Made by a program: the position numbers and the translations under genes. From Hirudinaria manillensis (Eukaryota; Annelida; Clitellata; Hirudinida; Hirudinidae): a stretch of 64,000 nucleotides of DNA. Where the stretch lies: assembly GCA_034509925.1 (NCBI GenBank), contig CM067533.1, forward strand, positions 5,973,535-6,037,534. The letters are read 5' to 3'. The notes below the pieces were generated by a model. It was not told the DNA's origin, ran no database searches, and worked only from the letters and a program-made list of their open reading frames with translations. Of the stretch, positions 1-14,690 are shown in pieces (position 1 is the first letter of the stretch; every line of letters starts with the position of its first letter).

Positions 1-2665
1 GCTGGCCTCCCACTCATCGTCTTCCGAACAATTTCTAGAGTTTGTCTGGTTTGCAAATCCAGAAAATAGGATTTCTTGTTGAAAGCAGTAAACTGAGTTT
101 TTCATGACCATCACTCAAGTAATGTTTCCATCCGTCAACCTCATTGCTTCCATCCATCACAGTCGGAGGCATCCACGCGATTCTTATCTTCCACCTTTCG
201 AGCTCGTTAGCCTAACAGAAACAGAAGTATAAGGCGATAATGGAAGCGGTTAATGTATTTTACCGGTTATCTTTACGAGGTAGCTCGACGAATCTCTGCT
301 CCGGCAGAGTTTGCCCCTGGTCCTACAATGCAACGAAAAGACAATTCGGGATGTCCCCTCTTCCATTCGTAATCCGGCGAAATCTCTGCTTGTGCCTAAT
401 GATGCTGCATGGCGAATCAAGATCCAGATGAGATGCACTCTTGGATAAGAATTATTCAAAGAGGAAGAATAACATGTAGCAGGGAATGCAGAGGCTAAGT
501 GGAATAATGGGAGGCCGACGTCTTCGTTGATAGCATCTTATCACCCGAGAGAGGATATAAGCATTCCCATAAGGAAAAAAGCCTCGCTGATAGCTTCAGT
601 TTTTTGCTTGGATCTCCCACTTGATCATGAATAATTTTCGTCTGCCATCTTACCTCCAAAATGGAAGATTTTTTACTTTTTAAGAACCTCATCCTAAAAT
701 TGGAAGTTTTTGATACTTTTTCGGTTCGCTGCTTCAAATTTAACCCTCCATCCACGTCGAGCAAGAATGCAGCAAATCGCCTGCCATCTCCTTAGGCGTC
801 CAAACATCAATGAGGCGTAGCCCTCCGACCGAACGCACTTATTTTAATCTCTCCCAGGATCTTCTGAATGTTATAGGCCGACTGCGCGCCATGCCTAGGG
901 GAAGTTGTCATTTACTACCTGAAAACATGTAATCGACTATTCCAGCTTCTGCTTTTAATAATTCTGAAATATTGAAAATAATCACGGACCAGAGACGGGC
1001 ATTGAAAGATTCTTATCGCTGATGTCATTATATCGACTCCACAGACGTTATTGTTTAGTTTATTGAACCAAAGAACCGACGTGGGGTTCAATAGCTCAAC
1101 GTTTCGTCCTAAAGTTGCCATGGTGCATGCCCCGCCCCCTCGTTCACGCCCGGGTCACGAGATGGTTCCACTTTTCTCGATTAACTTTTTTATCTTAGTT
1201 ATTTTTTTCAATTTCATCGTCTTATTTCCCTCGTTTTTATTCACTTTACTCCCGCTCAAGACGGATAAAATTTCTCTCGTTTGATTAGCAAGCGAGTCAA
1301 TGCGACCACTGAAATGAAAGAACATCTGATCATTTCTAGACTTGATTTAATCAAGGAGTCTACCATTTAGAATTTAAAATTCTCGCACATTCTCTTATCG
1401 GAGAAAAATAAGCCTAAGAAGTGCAAACAACGAAACTGCGAGCCAAGTAAATGATTTGATTTTTCTAAAATTAACGAAAAAATAACGAATAAAGTCAGAC
1501 GTACGTAGTCATGGAGACGTTATGATGATTAAAATGTGGCGAATCGTGTGTTTACGATCCAAGGAGTGGTTCTAAGGTTCGGCTTTTATGAAGAGCTTCT
1601 TGTTGCATCACAGGACAAGAAATGTCCTGGCTGGGGACAAATTGTAGATGAAAATTGTTTCCATAAAAAACTTTCCAACGGAACAATCCAACAACTTTCT
1701 CGCTAAGCCAAGCAATGACGGCTGGTTTGCGAGTACTCGGCGCACTAATCTCTCGACAAATGTACATGTTCTTAGGTTCTGGTCTATATTTTTAATTTAA
1801 GAGAGTCAAGAGTTTTGTTCTCAATGGAGGAAATTGAGAAAATTTTGTATTGAAAGATCGCATGACTTCTCGCCGCCAATATCCAGTTTCGCATTCAGAC
1901 CTCTCGACTTTGGGGAGTTTAAAATTTGGGTAGAGGTGACCAAACGTTGCCTTCCTGATTTATGGTCTGAAAAAAGTCATCATGTAGAATTGTTTACAGT
2001 GCGACAGTTATTGTCTTCCTGGTGGAAGGGAAATTCTCCATCTCTCTCTAAGACGTTTGGATGGTGCTGATATCAACGGTTGTAGATATCCCGTGATATC
2101 AACTCATCACCATGATACCATCGATTATTTAGCAGCTTCTTCAATGTTCAACGTCCGTTCTTACATGTTTACTGCTGCTGAAATCTGTGCTCGGAATTTT
2201 CATCGGAGATAAAGTCGTGCATTTCTTGATTTTTGACTCAATTTCGACGACGCACAAAAAAAAAACAAAAAAACAAGAATTAAGTGTAGAATTTTGCAAA
2301 CCGAAATCTTCCTTTGCATCACGTCTGTTGTGGCATAAAACTGAGCATGTTTTATTGCCAAGTAATTTTCTCCTGACATCAGAAATCACGAGTTGTGCTT
2401 CCTGCTTACACCGTCAATCAGGGAATATTGATGTCAATAATTTCTTCCTTCTTTTTCGTGGCTCATAATCGATGGATGTTCGGAACTGCAGGACAAAACC
2501 TTCGGCGGGACACGAACAGACGTATATATTTTTTTTTTCTTTCGATTTTTATCGAATCAATAGCAGCAACGCCAACCTTTACGAATTGGCAAGAATTAGC
2601 AGATCTTTTGAATGCCTTAACGAATCCGAATAAAATGCCAAGACGCTTCTTAGACGAATCATCAT
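1..2665. other. Non-coding stretch, no supported gene
   Basis: Both strands were read. The open frames here are short (under about 95 codons), lack recognisable domains and overlap one another on opposite strands. There are small A/T runs and no sizeable tandem array. I see nothing here that I would call a gene, RNA or mobile element. If the minus-strand exon that ends at 2666 is not the last of its gene, further exons or a 3' UTR could lie here. Confidence 0.5.
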
Positions 2666-3330
2666 TTACGTAGCGCTACCTATCCGAGAACGCTTCCTGG
2701 CGGTGCAAGCTGGGTTGCGAATACGACTCATTTCGATGGTCGCCAACAACGCTGCCGAACGCCGAACATTCGAACGCCAATTGATTCGTAGAGCCACCAA
2801 CAAGGACATCGAATACCAACCAAAGAAAGCCATGACCGAATAACTTCTGCAGGGAGCTCCGTCACTCTCCGTGGCAGAGGTGAACGGCAATTCGACTCCC
2901 GGGTGCATATTTTTCCGATTCGGGTTCCTATGGAAACGGTGTCGCTGGAGCTGATCGTCTGAACAAGGCACGGAGGACCATCCGATGGGATTGAACTTGG
3001 GGAAGTAGAGACCGATGACGTCGCCCTTCGTGACCTGGAAAGGTCGCTCGAGGACGATCTCGTGGACTCGCAAATCCCGCGGATGAACGAACGTCTGGTC
3101 GACCAGTCGATAGACGTGCGCGTCCTGCGGGAGTTTGTGGCTCTGCGATGTGGGTCTCCAGATCTGGAGGTGAACCGTGTGCTCCAAGGAGACGATTTTG
3201 GCGAAGAATTGCCAGGCGTTGACGAGTCCTGGAGCGAGCACGAATTGCGATGGATTCGGTAGGAGGACCAGGTTCTCGGACGTGTCTTTCTCCCTGCGCA
3301 ATTTCACTTCGTCGCCCAATGCCCTCGTGT
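2666..3330 (-). CDS. Probable exon of an unrecognised extracellular-type protein
   Basis: A minus-strand open frame of about 220 codons begins just after a CTTTTCAG acceptor (exon edge 3330) and runs to a TAA at 2666-2668. Local GC is higher than in the flanks. The translation looks like a beta-rich extracellular module: a stretch with NAWQFFAKIV and LQIWRP is followed by FQVTKGDVIGLYFPKFNP, then a segment ending SVMAFFGW. I do not recognise the family. The last 50 residues are arginine-rich and less protein-like, so the real exon may end near 2820 at a donor after the FFGW segment. The exon needs one nucleotide from its predecessor, which matches the proposed end of the exon at 34696-35382 on the same strand. 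Whether they are one gene is undecided. Confidence 0.5.
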
Positions 3331-3645
3331 CTGAAAAGCGTGGTTTTGATTCGTTTTTCACCGAGGTAAGCGAGCGAGTAATGGATTGAGATTCGAGTAT
3401 AAAAAAGATGGATAAGTTAAGTAAGAGCTGCACACGGAAATATGATGGATTCGAGAAAAAATTATGGAAAAAATGAATATTTCAACAAAAACAATTAATG
3501 GAAAACGGCGCTTTGTCGTTTAATATCTCTCGGAGTTGCAGCAATCAGTGGAAAATACATATTTTCCGGAAAAGATGACTTAATTCCCGTGATGGAAAAA
3601 ACAACGCCACAACACTAGGCCTCGGATCTAATAAAGAGAGACACA
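3331..3645. other. Non-coding, intron-like flank
   Basis: AT-rich sequence immediately upstream (minus sense) of the probable exon ending at 3330. It carries a pyrimidine-rich acceptor on the minus strand at the exon edge. I see no other gene or repeat in it. Confidence 0.45.
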
Positions 3646-3885
3646 TCTTCACTAGAAACTCATTCACTCCATATAAATCTTCATCCCCAAGAACTCTTCA
3701 CTCCACAAACATCTTCACTCCATACAAATCTTCATTCCAAACGCATCTTCACTCCATACAAATCTTCATTCCAAACGCATCTTCACTCCATACAAATCCA
3801 CAAGCATCTTCACTCCATACAAATCCACAAACATCTTCATTCCATACAAATCTTCATTCCAAACGCATCTCCACTCGATTCTCGA
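3646..3885. repeat. Minisatellite, CTTCACTCCATACAAAT-type units
   Basis: Imperfect tandem units built from the phrases CTTCACTCCATACAAATC and TTCATTCCAAACGCAT alternate across about 240 bp. Units vary between roughly 20 and 35 bp because the second phrase is lost or replaced by CACAAGCAT in places. No coding potential is seen. Confidence 0.75.
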
Positions 3886-6800
3886 TCCATCCCATCCGGG
3901 CGCAGTCATCCTCAATTTTCCTCAACGAACTAAGAGCACATCACGTGATGTCTCGGGAGAAAAGAAAAACACGGAGAATAATCGAGCGTAAGGGAGGAGT
4001 AAAATATGACTCTCCGTGGCAAAAAGTCTGCCGGGATTCTTCAATCGAGCGCCAGGAGACGTTAATGTGTGAATGCGGTCGACCCCGGCCGTGGAGTCCC
4101 CTAAAGATTCGGGACATGCCTCGAAGTTTTTCATCATCCCTGGTTGGCGATGATGCTTGTTTTCCGGTCACCACTCGGCCACCAGAAGGGTGTTCGTTAC
4201 GGCAGGCCCCAAAGGACCGTTCCTCCCCACCTCGTGATGTACGAGGCGTTTCCACATGTGTTCTGCTCCTCTTGGTTATGATGACGGTAGCGATGATGAC
4301 CGGTCTTGACATTGCTTGTGGGACCATATTATTGTAACGGAGAATTGGTATGATAACGATGATGATGACGATGATGATTATGATGATATTAGGGGATTAA
4401 TTTGTAAGTTGTTATTATTAATATTATTCTTCAATGTGATATTAATAAAACTATTAATATATAATATTATAATATTGTTATTACTAATTATAGCATAAAT
4501 AATAATAGTTATAGTTATGCAATTCTAATGGTTGCAAATATTTAGTTTTAAATTATTTTAATGCTACGGCTTTTTTTACAAAATTACGATCAAAATTTTC
4601 CAAAAAGGATGACGACGACGAGGATGAACATCACGATGAAGCTGAATTAGTAGCAATTCTTTTTTCGGGGATGATTGTAGTACTGGAATGTTTCCTGTGG
4701 CACTGATAATGATCCTAAAATGATGAAATATCAATCACGTCACGAATCAATCAACCACTCCATTACTTCCTGTCAGTCTCAATCAGATCGCTTGAGTGCT
4801 AACAAAAATATTCTCAGAAGTTATTATTATTATTATTTTATTATTATTATTAAAAACCAGATATAATTAAATAATATTTCATTAGCAATCATTATGATAA
4901 CCTATAGATATTTACAGCTATTATTCATAACCAATTTCATGAATTATAAATGTGATTGCAGTCACACAAGATAATAAAATATGTTTTCAATCTAAATTTA
5001 TCAATTATAACAATATCTCTAATAAAATGTAATATCTATAACAACTTTTATTAAAATTTCTGCCGTTATTGAGATTTATTGCGTAAATAAAATTCATTAA
5101 CCAATAATTGCTGTTATTATTAGAGATATTATTAGTAAATATTAATAAATAATATGAATATTTGAATAATAAATGTAATATATAAATGCTACGCGTAACT
5201 TTTAGTTTTAAAGAGAGCACTTTACGGTTTGGTATAATTTATTGGTATTTTAAAATTATTTAGGAAAATAAATTAAATATAAATATTTTAAATATGGTAA
5301 CTAAATTATTTAATTAATTATTTATTTCTTTAATTTCCAAATATTTCCGGAAGCGATTTCAACTGCGTCCAAGTTCTCGTCTAGTTTGACGATTTTCGTG
5401 GATAATTTTCTGAAAATGAGATACCAGAATAGGATTAAAAAGGGGAAAGTAATAATTGTTATTATATATCATTGAGGAAGTTATTAATATTAATATTATT
5501 AATTAATAATAATATTAATTATATTAATTATTAATTAATATTAATATTATTAATAATAATTATTATTATTTTATTAATTAATATGCAATCATTAATAATG
5601 GTATTATTATTTTTAAAAAATAAAAAAAAGTTATCGTCCACTTGGGCTTTGGGTTTGAAATGTTTAAAAACTGCCCAAGGAAATGTGAGTGGCGCTGGGT
5701 GGATTTGGGGAGCTTTTAAAATGTTTTAATTGAGTTGAAAGTTCAAAGAGCAGATGCGAGGAATGTCGACCACGTGTTATTCTCATCAGGGGAGTTGCTT
5801 CCATTCCAACCACTCAAACGACTCGATTTGAAATTGCTCCATATGAATTCTTAAAAACTTGGTCAAACTATAATTTTTCAATTTTTTCATAAATACAGTT
5901 TAATTTTTCAAAATGCTTTTCATTCAATGCCCCCAATTGAAATCACTATCGAATTAAATTAAATGTAATTAAAAACTTTAATGTTAACTATAATTTTTTT
6001 TATAATTATGGCGTGATTTTCAAAATAGTTTTTATCGCTGACGGTCTTGTTTGTGCTCGGACCGAGTAGTTGGGGATTATGCTGGGTGATTTGTTGGTAC
6101 TTGTTGATTTTTGTTGGTGCTTTATGGTCGTTGTTATTGTTAAAGTGGAATTTGTCGTGGCAAGTGTAGTATGCGTTGTTAACGCATAATCTGCGCTTGT
6201 CTTGTGCTCCTACGGTTTGAAAAGTCAATTATAAATCCACAACATCGTAATTTTGTTTTTTGTTTTTAATTTTAACATTTCCAACGCAAGTGATTCCCGA
6301 TTTAGAATATTTGACATTTTTTTTTGTTGTTTCACAAGAAATGTTTTGAAACTTTAAAGTTATTTTAAAAGTGTTCTTCGAAGATTTTTGCCTTCGTTTT
6401 ATGGACCTTCATAGCTGCACAAAATAAAGTCGTATTTTTTACCTCTTATCAGTTTTTTTTATCATGGTAGTTGTTTATTAATTTTGTTGTTGTTATTGCT
6501 ATTATTATTATTATTATTCTCGTCGTCCTCATTGTCATGACCACATTTTGCTTCTTCCATTTCTGGCATTTCCATTTTATGTGAATGTATGGCACATCGT
6601 AATGCATTGCGTATCACGATTTATTATAATTACCAATAAATTAGAATGTATTTGATATCTCAATGTGCTCGCTAAGCATATTTCAAAAGAGTTTTTTCAT
6701 AAAAATCTAAAATATTTCGTTTTATATGCAGTTCATGAAGATGGCTTCGAAAACGCTCGGTCATTTATATAGAGCCTCATCGGAACAATACGCTGCCCTG

Positions 6801-7965
6801 AACCGAGCTTGGAGCCGTGGATTAATGTGAATTTTAATTAAACATTTGTTCACCTGAGAGCAAATAAAATTAAAAATCGATTTCAAAAAGCATTTTGTTC
6901 ATTTATTCAAAGAATAAAAAATAAATAAAAAATACGTTTTTCGTGAGCTGCAGAAATAAATAACTTAAATAAAAACACTTCCACTGAGAACCACTTGACG
7001 AAAAGCATTTAAAACTGGAAAATTGGAAAAGAATTTCGACTGAAAATATTGCAAAATATAAATATAATGGAATTCTGGCATGGCTGTGTGTCTATTTATA
7101 TGTTTATACGCTTATATCTGATAGGTTTTAACATATAAATTGATGACAGAGTATTATTGATGCTATTTAAAATTATAAACTTCAACATTTAAAAACGAAA
7201 AAATCATAAATTATTCTCTTTGATAATTTTTTTAATTCGCATAAATTATATTTCATGAATAAAAACATTATTATTATTTTTAATATTATCTTATTGAAAT
7301 ATTTCTGCATAAAATTCTTTTCATCATTAAGGTCATTATTTCCAAAGAAACTTCCAAAGCATTGAATTATGTTCGTGCACCTACCGACTACGTCATGAAA
7401 ATTACATCCACGTGGTTTCTAATATTCATAATATACGTGTAATATTTATAATATGCTTGTAATGGCAGAAATATTTTATTATTTATGGCTATATATATAT
7501 ATATATATAATAGTAATATTTGTAATATTAATAATATCATTAACATTTGTAATATCCTTCATTTCTGTAATATCAATAATGTCTGCAATATTAGTAATAC
7601 TTATAATAATATCATTAATGCATAATATTACTTTTGTTTAATATTTATATTCAATATATATATTCAATATCTATATTCAAATGATGGGCCCAAAACCCTC
7701 CCGGATACCAGGGATGGCTTTCCAGGACAATCCTTCTTTCCAATGGATTCACGACGGCTTTCCAAGATCAATTTGTCCATTTATTTTTCTCGGATCAATT
7801 TGGCTTCAATTTCCATTCGCGAGAAAAAATTGGACGAAAAAAGATTGCAAAAGAAGCATTTGGCAAAAAGTGTGTTTTCAAAGTTGCAATTGTAATTGTA
7901 ATTTCAAGGTATATTCTTACGATGGCATAATTTTTTGTGCCCTCTGCATTAATTTGGATAATGTT
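3886..7965. other. AT-rich non-coding stretch
   Basis: No gene is supported. The longest frames (about 130 codons near 3941-4337) occur on both strands in overlapping registers and have no domain. There are short GAT runs near 4350-4385, short ATT runs near 4822-4850 and 6500-6517, and an almost pure A/T block at 5459-5590 containing many small self-complementary ATTAAT/ATTAATAAT words. A TA dinucleotide run lies at 7491-7509. Confidence 0.5.
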
Positions 7966-7968
7966 ATT

Positions 7969-7988
7969 AAAACAACAACAACAACAAC

Positions 7989-8074
<86 letters not shown>
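7969..8074. repeat. Microsatellite (ACA)n-(AAT)n
   Basis: A short (ACA)n run passes directly into about 28 AAT units. The homopolymeric frames on both strands are artefacts of the array and not genes. Confidence 0.95.
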
Positions 8075-8077
<3 letters not shown>

Positions 8078-10859
8078 AGTTTTTTTAGGCTTGATGGTTT
8101 GGATCTTCGATCCGTTGATTGATGGGGTAAACAAATGGATTGCAAACATTTAAAAATAATAACCGCATTATTAACAATAATCACGTTATTAATAATAACG
8201 ATAAGTCACACTATATAGATACACTGTCAAGTATTTTCATTTATATTTATGCGATAATTATTTTATATAATAACAAAGTCTGAAAGGAATAAAGAAGGAA
8301 GGACAAGACGTGCATATTTAAACTCTGTTAAATGAAACGGAAAACAAAAGCGGAAGCACTCACAAGTATTTAAACATGTTTTGAGGATGCATTCTGAATT
8401 TACATTCTGCTCTTAAAATAATAATAATAATAACAATAATAATAACAATAGCAATAATAATAATAATAATAATAAATTATTTACAAGCAACGAAAAAAAA
8501 ATTGCTGGAGTCTTGGAGATTTTAGAAGAATTCTGAATTGGAATTGTACGTCATTTTGCGAATGTTTTCGGGTCGTAGTTGTTGGAAGTTGAATTTGGTA
8601 CCAGTTTTTGGAGATGGATTTCAATCTCCCGAGTAAAAAGTTCGGTTTTTAATTTAAAGTTATTTTTACACGTTACTTATAATTTTATTAAAATGAGAAA
8701 TTCAGAGAGTTACGAGAGATGTCAGGTTGTGTAAGCGGCTTAAGGTTGCCAGGCTTCGGGGTCGAGACCAGGCGGGAGAGAGGGCTCACAACAGACGATG
8801 GTTCTGAAGAACGAACAAGAAAACTTACTAAAAGAAAAACCAGCAGGCTGAATCCGTGCCCGCCGTTAAAAAAGACGTCGGGAGAATTGCAGGACCAAAG
8901 TGTTCAAAGACGAGGATTCATTTCAATGGCCCTGTACTGGGACTGAGTATTGACAAGTACATCGAAAATTGATAAAATCAAATACCGATGATTAAAAAAT
9001 ATTTCGGTTATTTTTAAGTACCTAATTTGTAATAAAAACTCGTCCAGCAAACTCTGAGTTCATCTAAAATGAATAGATTAAATTTATCAAAAATTTAACA
9101 AAAATCCAAACTTAAAAGAAACTACTTCCATTACCACCCTTAATTTTTTAAATAATACAAGATAAAATAATATTATTGTAAATTATATCCAATAAACGCC
9201 GGACCGTGTCTCGAAATGTCAGTAAATCAATTAAAATCGCAAACACTAGGAAGCCGACAAAATGTCCGTTCCGTGGAATTGTTACATAGGAAGCATTTAA
9301 GGACTGTTAAGGTTCTTGTTGACAGGAATGCATGTGTGGGTATGCTTATTATCAGTGAGTGGGTTTGTTTATTATCATTTGGTGGGGTATGATTATTATC
9401 AGTGGGTAGGTTTGTTTGTTTACTGGGTCGATGTGTTTATATTACCTGGTGGGTGTATTTCTTATCTCTTGGTGGATGGACATAACTTCGATCGAGACCC
9501 TGATTGGGTTTGAAGTTATCAGAAGAGTTATCAGTTCAGGGCTATTAAAAGCTACTCCGACTATTTCATGACGTGACGTAAAAGAGATGCGAGACGACGA
9601 GAAGGATGACTTTTGCCTTCCGTAATGACATTTGCATCGAGACAAATGCGGATATTAATTGCACGTCCATAGTTCATCCGCTTTGAAATATGCAGAATAA
9701 AAATATAAATGCACTGCCACCTATCATGCTTATCTTCGGTGTTCTGTTCGGCTTTGGCAGTACAACACGAACTGGATTGAATGAAAGCATTGGTGAGAAG
9801 TCTCACTGAAACGTTGCTTTTGCTTCGAAGTTGGACTTCTTAAAGCAGAGAGAAAGATGAACCTGGTCTGAGAAAATGAACTGATAAATGAATGAGTTCT
9901 TAAATGGCTGGATTTCCCTTGCAGAGAAATCTTTCCCATGAATTTCTGATTCTAATCCTTGTTTGCTTTTTTTTTTTTTGGAAGAAATTATTTTAAATTC
10001 CGCTCAGGTTTTCTGCTCTTGTTTTCAGAGTTTGAAACATCAGAATTCTTTAAGAAAAATTGGTCCCAAATCAAATGAAAGTTCCACAACAGAATTTAAA
10101 AGTTCAAGTTAAACTTTAAACTTTAAAATCTCGATTTTAAAAAAATAATAATAACGAAATAAACAAAACGTAAATTGAGTTGAAATCGAAACAATCCTTC
10201 ATGAATTCGCAGACGACAGCCCTCCAATCAAAATGACGGGTACTTTTCACAACACAAACAGCGCCAACAGCTTGACGAATAGTTGCTTCGACTCTCGAAT
10301 TTCAAACTCACTTTTCCTGTATTTTGTTTTTGTTTTTTTTTTACGAAAACATCTTAACATTTCCGGCATTTTTAAGCGGTGCCTCAAAAGTATTCCGTGC
10401 GCCATTTTTCCTCGAAATCTCCTTCGATGGCGGACATTCTTTCTTACGGTTGATTAAACTCGTGTCTTGTGATTATAAAGCGCGGGAAGGACCACCCACC
10501 GTATGTTTTCAAATGAACTGGAGATCAGATGGGCAGCAATTCAATTTCTTTCCGGCATTTTAGTTTTTTATTTTGTTTTCTGCGGTCGTCTGCTTTTCTT
10601 TCCAATTCTTCATTCGGCTTGAAGAGATTTTATTTACACTCGAGTCATTTATGCGCAGCATTATTTATCTATTTTAAATGCATTTCTTTAAATTATTTAA
10701 GCATTAATTTACTCAAAGCAAAGAAAGAGGCAAGAAAAATCAAGTGAAAAATCTACGCTTCGATTCTGCTGTCGAGGTGGACAGGAACTCATTTGGGAAA
10801 AAAGAAAACTTTGAGAGGCGGGGTGGTCAAATTTAGTGGTCCAAGTGACTGGCTGGGCG
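8075..10859. other. Non-coding stretch with small repeats
   Basis: No supported gene. A second interrupted (AAT)n run lies at 8418-8475. A GT-rich imperfect repeat at about 9315-9480 uses the phrases TTATTATCAGTGAGTGGG and GGTTTGTTTATT several times. The remaining sequence is AT-rich with scattered homopolymers. Open frames are under 85 codons and none has a recognisable domain. Confidence 0.5.
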
Positions 10860-12016
10860 GAGTGAGTGAGTGAGTGAGTGAGTGAGTGAGTGAGTGAGTG
10901 AGTGAGTGAGTGAGTGAGTGAGTGAGTGAGTGAGTGAGTGAGTGAGTGAGTGAGTGAGTGAGTGAATGAGTGATTGAGTGAGTGAGTGAGTGAGTGAGTG
11001 AGTGAGTGAGTGAGTGAGTGAGTGAGTGAGTGAGTGAGTGAGTGAGTGAGTGAGTGAGTGAGTGAGTGAGTGAGTGAGTGAGTGAGTGAGTGAGTGAGTG
11101 AGTGAGTGAGTGAGTGAGTGAGTGAGTGAGTGAGTGAGTGAGTGAGTGAGTGAGTGAGTGAGTGAGTGAGTGAGTGAGTGAGTGAGTGAGTGAGTGAGTG
11201 AGTGAGTGAGTGAGTGAGTGAGTGAGTGAGTGAGTGAGTGAGTGAGTGAGTGAGTGAGTGAGTGAGTGAGTGAGTGAGTGAGTGAGTGAGTGAGTGAGTG
11301 AGTGAGTGAGTGAGTGAGTGAGTGAGTGAGTGAGTGAGTGAGTGTGAGTGAGTGAGTGAGTGAGTGAGTGAGTGAGTGAGTGAGTGAGTGAGTGAGTGAG
11401 TGAGTGAGTGAGTGAGTGAGTGAGTGAGTGAGTGAGTGAGTGAGTGAGTGAGTGAGTGAGTGAGTGAGTGAGTGAGTGAGTGAGTGAGTGAGTGAGTGAG
11501 TGAGTGAGTGAGTGAGTGAGTGAGTGAGTGAGTGAGTGAGTGAGTGAGTGAGTGAGTGAGTGAGTGAGTGAGTGAGTGAGTGAGTGATAGAGTGATAGAG
11601 TGAGTGAGTGAGTGAGTGAGTGAGTGAGTGAGTGAGTGAGTGAGTGAGTGAGTGAGTGAGTGAGTGAGTGAGTGAGTGAGTGAGTGAGTGAGTGAGTGAG
11701 TGAGTGAGTGAGTGAGTGAGTGAGTGAGTGAGTGAGTGAGTGAGTGAGTGAGTGAGTGAGTGAGTGAGTGAGTGAGTGAGTGAGTGAGTGAGTGAGTGAG
11801 TGAGTGAGTGAGTGAGTGAGTGAGTGAGTGAGTGAGTGAGTGAGTGAGTGAGTGAGTGAGTGAGTGAGTGAGTGAGTGAGTGAGTGAGTGAGTGAGTGAG
11901 TGAGTGAGTGAGTGAGTGAGTGAGTGAGTGAGTGAGTGAGTGAGTGAGTGAGTGAGTGAGTGAGTGAGTGAGTGAGTGAGTGAGTGAGTGAGTGAGTGAG
12001 TGAGTGAGTGAGTGGA
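10860..12016. repeat. Very long (TGAG)n tetranucleotide array
   Basis: About 1.15 kb of nearly perfect TGAG units (close to 290), with only three small interruptions: AATGAGTGATTG near 10965, a 2-base slip at 11343-11346, and two GATA-containing units near 11587-11599. Because a 4-bp unit without stop codons is open in every frame of the minus strand, it yields Thr-His-Ser-Leu pseudo-proteins of more than 400 residues, which are artefacts. Confidence 0.97.
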
Positions 12017-12909
<893 letters not shown>

Positions 12910-13225
12910 CTAGGTAGGCTTCTTACAGATAGGGTCAGTCTGATAGCAGAAGCATATTCTTTCTTATGGTTGGTCCTTTCAATTTATTTATATTATTATT
13001 AAATATGAAATATTAAATATTAATTCCTCTCATTTTTTTACTTTGCGCTTGAAGATTGAGATAAGTTTTCTTATCTTTCTAAAAATCGAGAAATTAATTC
13101 TTCAGGAATTTTATTTAATAGTCGAGTTGAAATTAATAAACTCATAAATTCAAATATGTGAAATAAAAAAAAACTCATGAAATTTTGATAATAATAATAA
13201 TATAATGTATAAGCCATAATTGTTA

Positions 13226-13359
<134 letters not shown>

Positions 13360-13877
13360 GTATTTATTTTTTTTTTACAGTTCTTTATGAATTCAGGGGG
13401 AACCTTCAATCTGTGAGTCATAAATCTTTGAAATCCTGTGAACATGAGGCCTCCTAAGACGGATTGTTACGATCGATTCAAACAGCGTCTGCTTTTTTTT
13501 GGCGCCCAGTTTTTAAAAAAAAAAGAAATAAATAAAAACTAAATAAAAACATTTTAAATCCAATTTGGAATTAAAATGATTTTAAAATGTTTTAAGGCAA
13601 TTTTCGAGACTTTAACTCCTTAATTATTGCACAATTTAATCATAATTATGTTTCAAAATAATTTTAAAATTTTGTTTAAGTAATTATATTCTATAATCAA
13701 TATAGTCGGCTATTTTACGTTTGAGGATTAATATCTTAAAATATGATAAATAGTTTCAATTACAGTCTATTAGATTATTAAATCATAAATAATTAATATT
13801 AAATATTTGAAAATCTTTTTCTTTTTTAATGCAATTATTTAAATTTAAAGTCGCCCGAGCGTAAAATAATCAGGCGT

Positions 13878-13936
13878 CACGTGATGCTAATTTATTGGAA
13901 CCAGTGACGTCACCATCGCTCAGCATTGTGACGTCA
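13878..13936. promoter_or_regulatory. Cluster of E-box and CRE-like palindromes
   Basis: CACGTG at 13878-13883 is followed by perfect TGACGTCA octamers at 13905-13912 and 13929-13936. These match the consensus sites of bHLH-zip and CREB/ATF-type bZIP factors respectively. The clustering within 60 bp is seen directly. Any regulatory role is inference, since no transcription start is known here. Confidence 0.3.
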
Positions 13937-14027
13937 TCGGTGAGATTAAAAATCTCATTTGAATGAAGGCGGGAATCCAGGGCAGACGGTTGGATTTCCA
14001 TGCTGTCGCTGATCTCGTTTGATGTCG

Positions 14028-14155
14028 CTGACGACGACGACGACGATGATGATGATAATGATGACCATGACGACGGTGGTGATGATGATGATGACGATGA
14101 CGACGATGATGATGATGACAACGATGATGATGACGATGACGATGAGGATGACGAT
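14028..14155. repeat. Compound (GAT/GAC)n array
   Basis: About 40 GAY triplets with scattered substitutions. It gives poly-His, poly-Ser, poly-Met/Thr and poly-Asp pseudo-frames. The same repeat class recurs at many places in the window. Confidence 0.9.
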
Positions 14156-14598
14156 ACAAGCGTATTATACTAACTATATGTTTATACTGTTATTCGGAAT
14201 AATGATATAAATTAATGGCATAATTTTGCACAACATTCTCCATGGTTTTATTAAATGTTTATGAATGTGTAATATTATTGGTGTTTTTTTTGTATTTATA
14301 TTGGTATTATTTGGTATTATTAAGTAAAATGGCTTTTACTTAATCGCAAGTTGCTCCTACGAATATCTAACTGGCTAAATTTAAAATGAGCAATTTTAAT
14401 TGTATAAACATATAATAACGATTATTATTGTATATTATATTTCTAATTAATTTATTATAATATTAATAATTATTTTTTAGTTACGTCGTCACATTTATAA
14501 TTTTGTTTTGAAGATATTTTATGTTGAAAAAAGTCTAAATATTTAATTCAATCTCAGTTGTTGGTCCTGCGGCTGAGATGAAAGTGAGGTGACCAGAG

Positions 14599-14690
14599 CA
14601 ACGATGACGACGACGACGACGATGATGATGATGACGACGATGACGATGGTGGTGGTGGTGATGATGATGATGACAGTGGTGGTAATGGTG
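14599..14690. repeat. Compound (GAC/GAT/GGT)n array
   Basis: A GAY/GGT triplet array inside copy 1. The counterpart in copy 2 is at about 23796-23885 with small length differences. Confidence 0.85.

Larger units (their letters stand above)
13360..14238. other. Non-coding stretch left of the duplication
   Basis: AT-rich sequence with homopolymers up to about 13850, then a more GC-balanced block at 13860-14020 holding CACGTG and TGACGTCA words, then a compound GAT/GAC array. No supported gene. It ends at the proximal breakpoint of the tandem duplication. Confidence 0.5.

Noticed and set aside
3941-4337. Two opposed frames of about 130 codons
   Set aside because: They overlap on opposite strands, neither has a recognisable domain, and no splice-site or composition evidence favours one.
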